Position numbers and translations under genes: made by a program
The notes under the pieces: model-generated
What the model was told of the DNA's origin: nothing
What the model saw: the letters and a program-made list of their open reading frames with translations, nothing else
Database searches by the model: none
Part shown: piece after piece, positions 8,645-16,613 of the stretch
Position numbering within the stretch: the first letter of the stretch is position 1
How the letters are laid out: the number at the start of each line of letters is the position of its first letter
From: Bacillota bacterium
Lineage (GTDB): Bacteria > Bacillota > Clostridia > Lachnospirales > Lachnospiraceae
DNA length: 64,000 nt
Direction: 5' to 3'
Assembly (NCBI GenBank): GCA_023391695.1
Contig: JAEWAK010000031.1
Location: forward strand, 1-64,000

Positions 8645-9904
8645 TTATTTCCTTTCTCCTCCTTTCGTTTCCAGGATCAGGCTTAAAAGTTCCGTACTTC
8701 TCTCAAAACCGCATAAGGAGGACATGGCAGCCAGTGCGGAATCCGGAATAATTTTATCCTTATCAAGGCCCTGGCAGCTTCCCAGGGAAAGGTGAGGAAA
8801 AGGCTCTAAAAAGGCTTTTATCACCTCTGCCCTGTCAGTAATATAGGTTATGTAAGGATCTACTCCCAGGTCTTTGATGCTTTCTTTATAAGGGTAACTG
8901 TCTTCGTCAAACTCTTCCACATGCAACAGTTCAGGTACCATGCCAAGCTCACATAAACAGCTGGCAACCGGCAGGGTATCCAGTTCCGGATAAGTTGCTA
9001 TATAGGTAACCTCCAAAAATTCCTCTTTATGCTCTTCAATCAATTTCTGTAAAAATCCTTTCCCTTTCCACAACTTACTGCAGTCCGTAATGGAAAGGAC
9101 CTGGAAAATCTCTTCATATCCCTCTGCTATATCTTCCGCGGTATACCTTCCAGCCATACAGACATAGGGAATACCGGCATTTTTTAATGCTTTTCCGGCC
9201 TTCAACATTTTGGGATTCAATATGATGCTTAAAACGGCCGCTTTGGACCTGCATAAATCATCCGTGGAAAAGCCGCGGGAATATTCGTTTATTTCATAAC
9301 CGTTTTCCGTAACTATTTCTTTTAATAATTTATATTCTTCCCCCCTGGCGGCACCAAATAAATTGATACTTTTTCTTTTCTCCGGATCTATGTTATCCAT
9401 GACCCCTATGAGCTGCTCCAGCGTACCGGAGAATCCATACTGGTAACCGTTTCTTTTAAAGTGGGCGGCATCGATAAAGACTGTCTTCGCAGTCATAAGA
9501 GGTTTTAGCTCCTCGATGATGGAAGCCGCATCCTCACCGATCAGGGCCGGAACGCAGGTTATTATTACGACGATTACTTTAGCCCCTTCCCTGTTCATCT
9601 GAAGGAGCGCCTCTTTCAACCCTTTCCTGCAGCCAAATACCACTTCATTGGAATCCAACTCATAGACATAATGCAGTTCTCCTCCGCCGCCATAAGGGGA
9701 AGCGGCTGCAAACCTGCTGTAATAACCGCATTCCGCCATCCCGACGACAAGACTTGAAACTCCCCTTATACTGCCAATTGTCCCAAGGGCCATATGGAGG
9801 GGACAGTGGCTTCCCGGAGTTGCAGCCCTGTAAAGGAATTTAACTCCCGTGTTATTATTAATCTCCGACAGGCGGTTTAAAAACCGAAACTCTTCTTTTA
9901 TCAT
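8645..9904 (-). CDS. Nitrogenase component 1-like protein, D-type subunit with three cluster cysteines
   Basis: 419 residues from the ATG at 9904, chosen because AAGGAGATCT lies immediately before it; a longer frame to 9976 has no such site. Cysteines C34 (GSHCPLHMALG), C59 (MAECGYYSRF) and C117 (TCVPALIGED) match the three cluster ligands of NifD (C62, C88, C154) and BchN. Spacings of 25 and 58 residues are closest to BchN. No clear equivalents of the FeMo-cofactor Cys and His were recognised. It is shorter than NifD (about 480-530). It follows the NifH-like gene and precedes the K-like gene by one base, so the three are probably co-translated. The trio resembles a DPOR or CfbCD-type reductase more than nitrogenase. 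Confidence 0.8.
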   Translation of the reverse strand: MIKEEFRFLNRLSEINNNTGVKFLYRAATPGSHCPLHMALGTIGSIRGVSSLVVGMAECGYYSRFAAASPYGGGGELHYVYELDSNEVVFGCRKGLKEALLQMNREGAKVIVVIITCVPALIGEDAASIIEELKPLMTAKTVFIDAAHFKRNGYQYGFSGTLEQLIGVMDNIDPEKRKSINLFGAARGEEYKLLKEIVTENGYEINEYSRGFSTDDLCRSKAAVLSIILNPKMLKAGKALKNAGIPYVCMAGRYTAEDIAEGYEEIFQVLSITDCSKLWKGKGFLQKLIEEHKEEFLEVTYIATYPELDTLPVASCLCELGMVPELLHVEEFDEDSYPYKESIKDLGVDPYITYITDRAEVIKAFLEPFPHLSLGSCQGLDKDKIIPDSALAAMSSLCGFERSTELLSLILETKGGERK

Positions 9905-10044
9905 AGATCTCCTTCTCTTTAAACGAGGCCGCTGAAAGAAATCCCCTTCCTTTGCGGTATCGGAAAGAACAGCCATCAGGAAGGAATGGCCGCCAAATGA
10001 ATACGAAAAGAGGATTTTTTCAGCCAGCCTACTTTAAAAACACA

Positions 10045-10785
10045 TCAACCAAACAGTAAATCAGCCAGTTTTTTATATTCTTCTGCCATATCACTTTCCG
10101 GAAAAGCAGAAACAACCGTTTTGCCTTCTTCCTCTGCCCTCTGTACCAGCGGATTTCTGTCAATTTTATGCAGAATAACCGTTTCTATTTCCTTGGCAGC
10201 ATTCCTTACAAGTTCCTCTTCCTTTTCTATGTTCTTGGCATTTAGTATCAGGCCTTTTAAAGAGGCATACCCCCTCTTTCCAAAGCTTTTGACCGCATAG
10301 GCTATGTTACTTGCCGCATATAAAGACATCATTTCACCGGAAGTTACAATACAGACTTCTTCCGCATAACCTCCTCTTATGGGCATTGCAAAACCGCCGC
10401 ATACCACATCCCCTAATACATCATAAATTACAATATCCGGTTTATAGATATCATAAGCATGCAGTTCCTCCAGTTTTTCAAAGGCGGTTATAATCCCCCT
10501 GCCTGCACAGCCTACCCCGGGAACCGGACCTCCCGCTTCCACACATAAAACACCCAGGTCACCTTCCGTAACTATATCGTCAAGTTCCGCTTTATCTTTC
10601 TCCCTGAGTACATCGAGAACTGTGGGAATTTTGTTCCCTTTTGTTAAATTTCTTGTGGAATCCGCTTTGGGATCACAACCTATCTGCATTACCTTATTCC
10701 CTTTTACCGCCAGAGCGGCCGAAAGGTTGGAAACCGTTGTGGATTTTCCGATTCCGCCTTTTCCATATATCGCTATTTTCTTCAA
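10045..10785 (-). CDS. NifH-like ATP-dependent reductase (iron protein)
   Basis: 246 residues, probably starting at TTG 10785 to give (M)KKIAIYGKGGIGKST, the typical NifH N terminus. GGGT lies 6 bases upstream of this start. A GTG at 10833 would add 16 residues unlike any NifH and made of leader RNA sequence. Visible motifs are the P-loop GKGGIGKS, GCDPKADSTR, GVGCAGRGI (4Fe-4S cysteine and the arginine that is ADP-ribosylated in true NifH) and DVLGDVVCGGFAMPIR (second cluster cysteine). These are closer to NifH than to BchL. It would pass electrons, with ATP hydrolysis, to the D/K-like proteins just downstream. It is preceded by its own leader RNA, which separates it from the ABC transporter genes. 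Confidence 0.88.
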   Translation of the reverse strand: MKKIAIYGKGGIGKSTTVSNLSAALAVKGNKVMQIGCDPKADSTRNLTKGNKIPTVLDVLREKDKAELDDIVTEGDLGVLCVEAGGPVPGVGCAGRGIITAFEKLEELHAYDIYKPDIVIYDVLGDVVCGGFAMPIRGGYAEEVCIVTSGEMMSLYAASNIAYAVKSFGKRGYASLKGLILNAKNIEKEEELVRNAAKEIETVILHKIDRNPLVQRAEEEGKTVVSAFPESDMAEEYKKLADLLFG

Positions 10786-10885
10786 TTCATACCCATTGCA
10801 TAACCCATCTGCAGGCAGATGGGCTACTGCCACAAATAAAAACGTTTATAGAAATCTATCTGCGGCACTCCTTTCTTTCATTCTT
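10786..10885 (-). ncRNA. Candidate structured leader RNA before the nifH-like gene (copy N)
   Basis: On the minus strand, GAAAGGAGTGCCGCAGAT begins the element. TGCCGCA (10867-10861) can pair with TGTGGCA (10834-10828). After GTA comes a 10-bp hairpin with a 4-base loop (10825-10816 with 10811-10802), then TTATGCAATGGGT and the TTG start. The same layout precedes the binding-protein gene at 15324-15440, with compensatory base changes in the second hairpin. It does not match any riboswitch class I recognise. Confidence 0.6.
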
Positions 10886-10919
10886 TATTACACCCGCCAT
10901 ATGACACAGGTAAGTTTGT

Positions 10920-11741
10920 CTAAGCACCTCTTTTGATTAACTTCTTATTCTTCACTTTATTTAACAGTCCGTAGGACATACAGACCGGACAGCCCGTATC
11001 CGGATCGGAAACGATATTAGCCTTTATCTGGTAGACCTCCTTTAATACCTCCTGAGTCATAACTTCTGCCGGAGTACCTGCCTTTATTATTTCCCCTGCG
11101 CCCATGGCTATCATAAAATCCGCAAATCGGGAAGCCAGATTCAGGTCATGGAGCACCATAACTATGGTACATCCATGTTCTTTATTTAATTCATCCAGCA
11201 GTTCCAGTACCTCAAGCTGAAAAGCCATATCCAGGTAGGTGGTCGGTTCGTCCAGTAAAATCACATCCGTCTCCTGTGCTAATGCCATGGCAATCCAGAC
11301 ACGCTGTCTCTGTCCTCCGGATAAACTATCCACCGGTTCGTATCTTAATTCTTCCAGATTGGTCGCTGCCATAGCCCAGGCTATGATTTTTTTATCTTCC
11401 GCCTTTAGCTTTCCCAGTCCTTTCTGATAAGGATACCTGCCGTATGATATCAGTTCCTCTACAGTAAGTCCCTCCGGTGCCAGGGGTGATTGGGGCAGGA
11501 TTGCCAGCTTGCCGGCTAACTCCCTGGTTGGCATCTCGTGGATTTTTTTCCCATCTAAAAAGATGGACCCTTTTTTAATATTTAAGATACGCCCCAAAGT
11601 TTTTAATAAAGTAGATTTTCCGCAGCCATTAGGTCCTATAATGGCAGTCGTTTTACCCATGGGAATATCGATGCTTAAATCTTTTATAATAACTTTTTCA
11701 CTGTATCCTGCCTGTATACTTTCAACTCTGATATTTTCCAT
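10920..11741 (-). CDS. FecE-type ABC transporter ATP-binding protein (iron/cobalt chelate import)
   Basis: Cytoplasmic ATPase of a siderophore/heme/B12-type importer, 273 residues, typical length about 255-275. Walker A is GPNGCGKST, the signature is LSGGQRQR, Walker B is DVILLDEPTTYLD, and the H-loop VLHDLN follows. The tail carries CPVC, a small cysteine pair beyond the usual end of the domain that might contact metal. GGAGG precedes the ATG. It follows two FecCD-like permeases and a lipoprotein binding protein in the same direction, so the importer is complete. The adjacent nitrogenase-like trio suggests that the cargo is the substrate or cofactor of that enzyme; this is inference. Confidence 0.9.
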   Translation of the reverse strand: MENIRVESIQAGYSEKVIIKDLSIDIPMGKTTAIIGPNGCGKSTLLKTLGRILNIKKGSIFLDGKKIHEMPTRELAGKLAILPQSPLAPEGLTVEELISYGRYPYQKGLGKLKAEDKKIIAWAMAATNLEELRYEPVDSLSGGQRQRVWIAMALAQETDVILLDEPTTYLDMAFQLEVLELLDELNKEHGCTIVMVLHDLNLASRFADFMIAMGAGEIIKAGTPAEVMTQEVLKEVYQIKANIVSDPDTGCPVCMSYGLLNKVKNKKLIKRGA

Positions 11742-11759
11742 ACTGTTTCCTCCTTTTAT

Positions 11760-11880
11760 TTAGGGTGTGTCTGAAAACCATTGCCCCGTTCAAAACGTTC
11801 CGCTTTGGGACATGCTTCATCGTGATCTTGAGCAGTCAAAGCGGATATTCACATTCCGCTTTGTTATGCTCAAGATAGGT
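11760..11880. repeat. Intergenic hairpin repeat
   Basis: TCTTGAGCA and CAAAGCGGA (11826-11850) pair with TCCGCTTTG and TGCTCAAGA (11860-11875 region), forming an 18-bp stem with a small internal loop. The adjoining 11798-11815 is, in reverse complement, 15 of 18 bases identical to 36128-36145. A related CAAAGCGG/CCGCTTTG arrangement occurs near 61922-61999. It lies between the ATPase and permease genes of one operon. Confidence 0.6.
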
Positions 11881-11945
11881 TAAAATGATTCTGTTTCCGG
11901 AAATAACATATTTATAAACTTTCACGGCAGGTTTGTCGCCCTTTA

Positions 11946-12968
11946 CTAACTGCCTGCCGTCTTCCGGTTTTTCACTAAAAGAAAGATAAAATACGGCGCC
12001 CCTATTATGGATACCACGATCCCTGTGGGAACTTCTGCCGGTTCCATAACTGTTCTGGCAATAATATCTGCTCCTGTTACCAATATGGCCCCTACCAGGG
12101 CACAGGCAGGAACCAGTATTTTATGCCTGGCGCCGACCAGCCTTCTGGATAAATGGGGAGCGATAAGTCCCACAAAATTAATATTACCGCTGATTGCAAC
12201 ACAGGCTGCCGCCAGTGCTATCGCCAGAAAAAGCAGTCTTCGTTTTTCCTTAACGACAGCTACCCCCAGTCCTTTGGATATTTCATCTCCCATAACCAGC
12301 ACATCCATTTTCCTGGCCATAAAAATAAGTGCCAGAAATCCGGCCAGTATCCATGGGAATAAGGCAACTACAGACCTCCAGGTTGTATTCCATATACTTC
12401 CCGCCTGCCAGGCTGCCAGAAATTCCGCCTGGGTATCGTCTAATTTCAGGATCAACAAAGTCATGGCAGCATTGATACCTGCCTGTATGGCCACACCGTT
12501 TAAAACAAGCCTGATAGGTGATATGCCATAAGATTTCCGGTTAGACAGTAAATAAATCACACTGCCTGTTAATAAGGCCCCGATTAAGGAAAAAACAGGC
12601 AGGGATACTATTTTCCCCATTGTCAGAGTACCGCTTAAGGTCATGAACGTTAATACCACAATACCCGCACCGGCATTAATCCCCATTAACCCCGGATCTG
12701 CCAGGGAATTTTTTGTAATACCCTGCAGGATACATCCGGATAAGGAAAACCCTGCACCAACCAGCATTGCGATTACGATTCTCGGAAGCCGGAACTGGAA
12801 CACCACAATGTTGTCCTTCGGTGAACCTTTGCCTGCCAGAATATGCAGCATCTCCGACAGCTTTATATCGGTATACCCCGCGTTCATACTTAGGAAAAAC
12901 AAAACGGGGAGCAGAAGGGCAAGTATAAGTAATATTTTATAATATTGTTTTGTTTTTTTCTGCTTCAC
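11946..12968 (-). CDS. FecCD-family iron/cobalt-chelate ABC permease
   Basis: Inner-membrane permease of about ten transmembrane segments, 340 residues, the family norm. Conserved FecCD features are RLPRIVIAMLVGAGFSLSGCILQG near residue 55, NPGLM-like LADPGLMGINAGAG, and the FVGLIAPHLSRRLVG coupling region in the C-terminal third. The start is adjacent to the stop of the preceding permease gene, so the two are translationally coupled and probably form a heterodimer. It belongs to the importer encoded at 10920-15323. Confidence 0.92.
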   Translation of the reverse strand: MKQKKTKQYYKILLILALLLPVLFFLSMNAGYTDIKLSEMLHILAGKGSPKDNIVVFQFRLPRIVIAMLVGAGFSLSGCILQGITKNSLADPGLMGINAGAGIVVLTFMTLSGTLTMGKIVSLPVFSLIGALLTGSVIYLLSNRKSYGISPIRLVLNGVAIQAGINAAMTLLILKLDDTQAEFLAAWQAGSIWNTTWRSVVALFPWILAGFLALIFMARKMDVLVMGDEISKGLGVAVVKEKRRLLFLAIALAAACVAISGNINFVGLIAPHLSRRLVGARHKILVPACALVGAILVTGADIIARTVMEPAEVPTGIVVSIIGAPYFIFLLVKNRKTAGS

Positions 12969-14000
12969 TTACAAGTCCCCTTTCTGTTTCCCGGCAAAAT
13001 ATAAAAACACAGGAACACCTAATAGTGCAATGACCGCACCTACGGGAAGTTCTGCCGGAGGACTGAAGGTTTTGGAAAACAAATCTGCGGCTACCAGCAA
13101 TAAAGCCCCTAAAACCGCACTGACCGGAATAATCAGCCGGTAATCGGGTCCTACTAAAAATCTTGCAAAATGGGGTACCATCATACCGATAAACGTAACC
13201 GTACCGGCCACCGCAACGGAAGTTCCCGCCAGCAAAACCACAAACAGGGTTCCTAAAAATTTTATCAGTCTTGTTTTAACGCCCAGGCTTAATGCTACTT
13301 CTTCTCCCATGCTTAAAACGGAGACTCCTCTGGAAATCAGAATAGCCCCGATAAGTGCTGCCAATACAACCGGCAGGGCAAGTTTTATCTGGTTCCAGCC
13401 GGTGCCTGACATAGATCCCATGGTCCAAAATGTGACATTTAAGGTCACGTTACTGCTCAGCGCTATCCCCTGGCTTAAGGCAGATAACAGGGTGCTGACG
13501 GTTGCTCCCGCAAGGACCAGTTTCATGGGATGGTTGTTCCCCGGCACCAGATTGCTGATTACATAAACCAAAGCAGCTCCAAGGGCCGCTCCCAAAAATG
13601 ATGCTAATACGATCTGAGAATAGGAAACCCCTTTAAAATAAGCAAAACAGACCGCTACTGCCAGACCGGCACCGGAATTAAGACCCATAATTCCCGTATC
13701 CGCCAGTGGATTCCTTGTCATTCCCTGCATAAGGGCACCGGCCACTGCCAGCGCACAACCCACAAAAGCTGCGCCGATTACTCTTGGCAGACGCATATCC
13801 ATTATTAATAAATGGCTGGAATTGTCACTTTCAAAAGCAGTAAAGGCCTTAATTACCGTAGAAACAGGAATGGCCGCCGCCCCCTGTGTGATGGATATTA
13901 ACATAAAAAAGAAAAGAAGAATTAAACCGGCTGTCATAATTAACGCCGCAATAAAACTCCTGCTTTTATTTACTTTTTTTGTTCCGACTTTATTATTCAT
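12969..14000 (-). CDS. FecCD-family iron/cobalt-chelate ABC permease
   Basis: Second permease subunit, 343 residues with about ten hydrophobic segments. It shows the same family hallmarks: MRLPRVIGAAFVGCALAVAG, NPLADTGIMGLNSGAG and FIGMMVPHFARFLVG. It is transcribed after the binding-protein gene (268-bp gap) and directly before the other permease. It is paralogous to, not a copy of, its neighbour. The permease pair with FecE-type ATPase and lipoprotein is the arrangement used for siderophores, heme and cobalamin; the sequence alone does not say which. Confidence 0.92.
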   Translation of the reverse strand: MNNKVGTKKVNKSRSFIAALIMTAGLILLFFFMLISITQGAAAIPVSTVIKAFTAFESDNSSHLLIMDMRLPRVIGAAFVGCALAVAGALMQGMTRNPLADTGIMGLNSGAGLAVAVCFAYFKGVSYSQIVLASFLGAALGAALVYVISNLVPGNNHPMKLVLAGATVSTLLSALSQGIALSSNVTLNVTFWTMGSMSGTGWNQIKLALPVVLAALIGAILISRGVSVLSMGEEVALSLGVKTRLIKFLGTLFVVLLAGTSVAVAGTVTFIGMMVPHFARFLVGPDYRLIIPVSAVLGALLLVAADLFSKTFSPPAELPVGAVIALLGVPVFLYFAGKQKGDL

Positions 14001-14267
14001 TACTGATACTGCTCCCGGATGTTATTCTTTTCCTGTACATTAGTTTATATCGAATAAATCACCTGCTTGCGGGTGATTTACCTCCCGACATAAGACAGAC
14101 ATTCTTTGAATGCCGTTGTTCATCAGAGTCCGATAATACTTTATATTCCAAATTAACCTTAAGGAATGTGAAAAGGGCCTGCTGCAACAGCCTTGTAAAT
14201 CCGGCCTGGGATATTATCCCTTCCGCCGGATCATCAGGCTATTTGCCAGCAACCCCATTCCCCTTCC

Positions 14268-15323
14268 TTATTCAGCTAATAGTGTATCAACAATACTTTT
14301 AACCGTATATTGTACTGCCAGCCCGCTGGTCGCATGGCCTGCCCCGTCAAGCCTTACCACATGGCCTGCCTGCACTGCTTTTAAGGACTGCCATACGGAA
14401 TTACCCGTCAGTTCCTCAAAGATTGCTTCATCCCCGTCAAAAACATTGACAAAAATATAGTCCGGATTCATGGCAACAATCGCTTCCATAGATACCTGTT
14501 CATAATTTTCCGAAGTTGTATAACCTTCCGGCGGGGTTAAGCCAAGACCGGTTTCCCCGTCAAATAAAACAGAGCGAAAGGCACAGAAATATTTGTCCGC
14601 ATCCATTAAAGACATCTGAAATACCGTTTGTCCCTCATATTTTTCCTGTAACCTGCTACGGGCATCCCCTATCATTTTATCAAATCCGGCAATTACTTCC
14701 TCTGCCTTTTCTTCCCTCCCCACTAATTTGCCCACTTCACGAAGGCTTAATCTCCAGTCCATTTTTGTTTCAGGACCGAAAACTGCCACAGGCGAAATTT
14801 TTTCGAAATTAGCAACATCAATATTGCCGGGATCTGCTACCTGATGTAAAAAGACATCCGGCTCAAGCTCCAATAAAAGTTCCAAATTTACTTCGGATGT
14901 ACCAAGGTCTATTACCTCACCCATACTAAGGCCCTGGAACGGATCCCAGGTTGCCAGGTAATTTTCCGCGCTGGATGCGGCAACCGGTGTAATATCCAGT
15001 AAAAGTAAAGTTTCCCAAAGAGGCAGGTAATCCGTTGCTATCTTTACAGGTTCTTCCTTAATGACAACTTCCCTTCCTGCAACGTCAGTATATGTATAAG
15101 GATATTCTTTTTCCGGGAAATCAGCTTCTTCTGTGGTACCCGCATCACCTTCAACGGCGGTTTTCGCTTCTTTTGCTGCCTCAGTCCCATCGGTTTCCCC
15201 AGTTGTCTGAACCTCTGCTGCCGTTCCTTCACCGGTAGTTTCCGTACTGCTTTCCTTGCTGCATCCTACTGCAAAAACTGCAGCGAGAGCAGTTATCATA
15301 AATAATCTTAATATTTTTTTCAT
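14268..15323 (-). CDS. Metal-chelate ABC transporter substrate-binding lipoprotein (FecB/FepB type)
   Basis: Extracellular binding protein, 351 residues from the ATG at 15323 (MKKILRLFMITALAA). A lipoprotein signal peptide ends with the lipobox AVGC at about residue 20. An acidic Thr/Glu-rich linker follows, then the periplasmic-binding fold characteristic of the family (YTDVAGREVVIKEEPVKIA, and MNPDYIFVNVFDGDE near the C terminus). GGGTG lies 6 bases before the ATG, in the final segment of the leader RNA; upstream in-frame ATGs fall inside that RNA. It is the first gene of the importer operon and the second gene carrying this leader. Its ligand is not evident. Confidence 0.9.
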   Translation of the reverse strand: MKKILRLFMITALAAVFAVGCSKESSTETTGEGTAAEVQTTGETDGTEAAKEAKTAVEGDAGTTEEADFPEKEYPYTYTDVAGREVVIKEEPVKIATDYLPLWETLLLLDITPVAASSAENYLATWDPFQGLSMGEVIDLGTSEVNLELLLELEPDVFLHQVADPGNIDVANFEKISPVAVFGPETKMDWRLSLREVGKLVGREEKAEEVIAGFDKMIGDARSRLQEKYEGQTVFQMSLMDADKYFCAFRSVLFDGETGLGLTPPEGYTTSENYEQVSMEAIVAMNPDYIFVNVFDGDEAIFEELTGNSVWQSLKAVQAGHVVRLDGAGHATSGLAVQYTVKSIVDTLLAE

Positions 15324-15440
15324 TATAACACCCATTACATAACACACCTGCATACAGATATGTTACTGCCACAACATAATGATGTGAAACATAGTTTCAC
15401 GCGTTGAAAGAATCCATCTGTGGCCTTCCTTTCTCTATCA
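15324..15440 (-). ncRNA. Candidate structured leader RNA before the binding-protein gene (copy F)
   Basis: On the minus strand it opens GAAAGGAAGGCCACAGAT. GCCACA (15424-15419) pairs with TGTGGC (15373-15368) and encloses a hairpin GTGAAAC/GTTTCAC (15384-15400). A 10-bp hairpin with a 4-base loop follows (15364-15355 with 15350-15341), then TTATGTAATGGGTG and the ATG. It shares conserved blocks and layout with the element at 10786-10885. Confidence 0.6.
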
Positions 15441-15583
15441 AATTTTCTTTCAACCTGCCGGGCATGATGCCGCCCAGAAATATTTCCATGTGCTTCCACA
15501 ATCCAATTTCATGATTGTGATTGTCATTCTCAATTGACTTGTAAACTATATCATACTGTGAACATTTGTAGAATAGATTTTTT

Positions 15584-16426
15584 TCAAATCCGCCATGGAT
15601 TTTTTTCAAAATTATTACGGTAATGGCTTGGGGAGATTCCGGTATTTTTCTTAAAAATACGGCTGAAATGAAGGGGATCCTCATATCCTACCAAATCAGA
15701 TATCTTTGTGATGGAATAATCTTCATCTTCCAAAAGCCCTTTGGCACGCTTAATTTTACATTGTATCAGATACTTTTTCGGGCACATGCCCATTCTCTTT
15801 AAAAACAGATAATGGAATTGCCTGGAATCCATGCCTACCTTTTCGGCCAGCCAGGATACGGTCAAGCTTTTGTCCAGATTATCCTGTATATAATTCAAAA
15901 TAAGCGCTATGGATTCTTCTTTGGAATCCAGCATGTTATCCTGGGCAGACTGGAACAGTTTTTCCAAAACAGTATATAACATGGTTTTGCTTTTTAAACT
16001 GCTCATTGTGCCTCTCTCCTCCTGGAGTTTAAGCAGCTTCTGCAAAAACGGATCCAGTTCCAGACTTTTTGATAAGCCGATGTTTAAGGTAAAATTCTTT
16101 GTTTCCAAAAACTTTTTAATTTTCTCATCCCCGGTTATTTTATAATGAAGCAGGAAATATTTCCATTCAGAGGTTCCCAGTACTTCCTTATCCAGGCTGA
16201 TTCCGGAACCTGCGTGTAAGATAATCCCCGGTTCCAATTCCAACGGACACTTATCTATGGTAAATCTTGCCTTACCCTTTAATGGAAGCACAATCCCGCA
16301 GACACCGGGGGATGTAGTCCGGTTGAAAGATTTTCCTCCCGGCGGAATGGTAATTAAATATATGTCACTGAATTCCAGATTTGCTTTTGTAAAAGACAGA
16401 ATTAATTCATTTAAATCTAAAGCCAT
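15584..16426 (-). CDS. AraC-family transcriptional regulator
   Basis: 280 residues from the ATG at 16426, which has AAAGGA 7 bases upstream; a TTG two codons earlier is less likely. The N-terminal half (residues 20-130) resembles a cupin-type AraC sensor (LPLKGKARFTIDKCPLELEPG). The C-terminal 100 residues are the double helix-turn-helix: SLTVSWLAEKVGMDSRQFHYLF and ISDLVGYEDPLHFSRIFKK. It is transcribed toward the importer and lies 144 bp from leader F, so it is the probable regulator of the importer and nitrogenase-like genes. The effector is unknown. Confidence 0.88.
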   Translation of the reverse strand: MALDLNELILSFTKANLEFSDIYLITIPPGGKSFNRTTSPGVCGIVLPLKGKARFTIDKCPLELEPGIILHAGSGISLDKEVLGTSEWKYFLLHYKITGDEKIKKFLETKNFTLNIGLSKSLELDPFLQKLLKLQEERGTMSSLKSKTMLYTVLEKLFQSAQDNMLDSKEESIALILNYIQDNLDKSLTVSWLAEKVGMDSRQFHYLFLKRMGMCPKKYLIQCKIKRAKGLLEDEDYSITKISDLVGYEDPLHFSRIFKKNTGISPSHYRNNFEKNPWRI

Positions 16427-16524
16427 AGGCAATCCTTTCTATGCTTAATGGAAGGTTTTAGTTAGCATCACCTAACTTGTATAGATACTACCATGACGAA
16501 GTAAAATTGGCAAGCATTAAATTG

Positions 16525-16578
16525 AAAGGGTCTGCCGGAAATAAAGTATTAAAACTTTAATTTCAGGACAGACCCTTT
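16525..16578. terminator. Terminator after rpoC
   Basis: AAAGGGTCTG pairs with CAGACCCTTT, and an inner AAATAAAGT/ACTTTAATTT stem extends the hairpin. It lies 36 bases beyond the rpoC stop and before the divergently placed end of the AraC region. Confidence 0.75.
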
Positions 16579-16613
16579 ATTGATACTTCTTATATATTTA
16601 TTACCTGATATTT

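Noticed and set aside
7429..10785. Calling the locus a nitrogen-fixing nif operon
   Set aside because: The K-like subunit lacks all P-cluster cysteines, both component 1 proteins are short, and nifE, nifN and nifB are absent from the window.
10785..15353. Possibility that the two leaders encode a conserved short peptide (VAV..L.A..LCNG)
   Set aside because: Differences fall equally on all codon positions and preserve base pairing, so a structured RNA explains them better.
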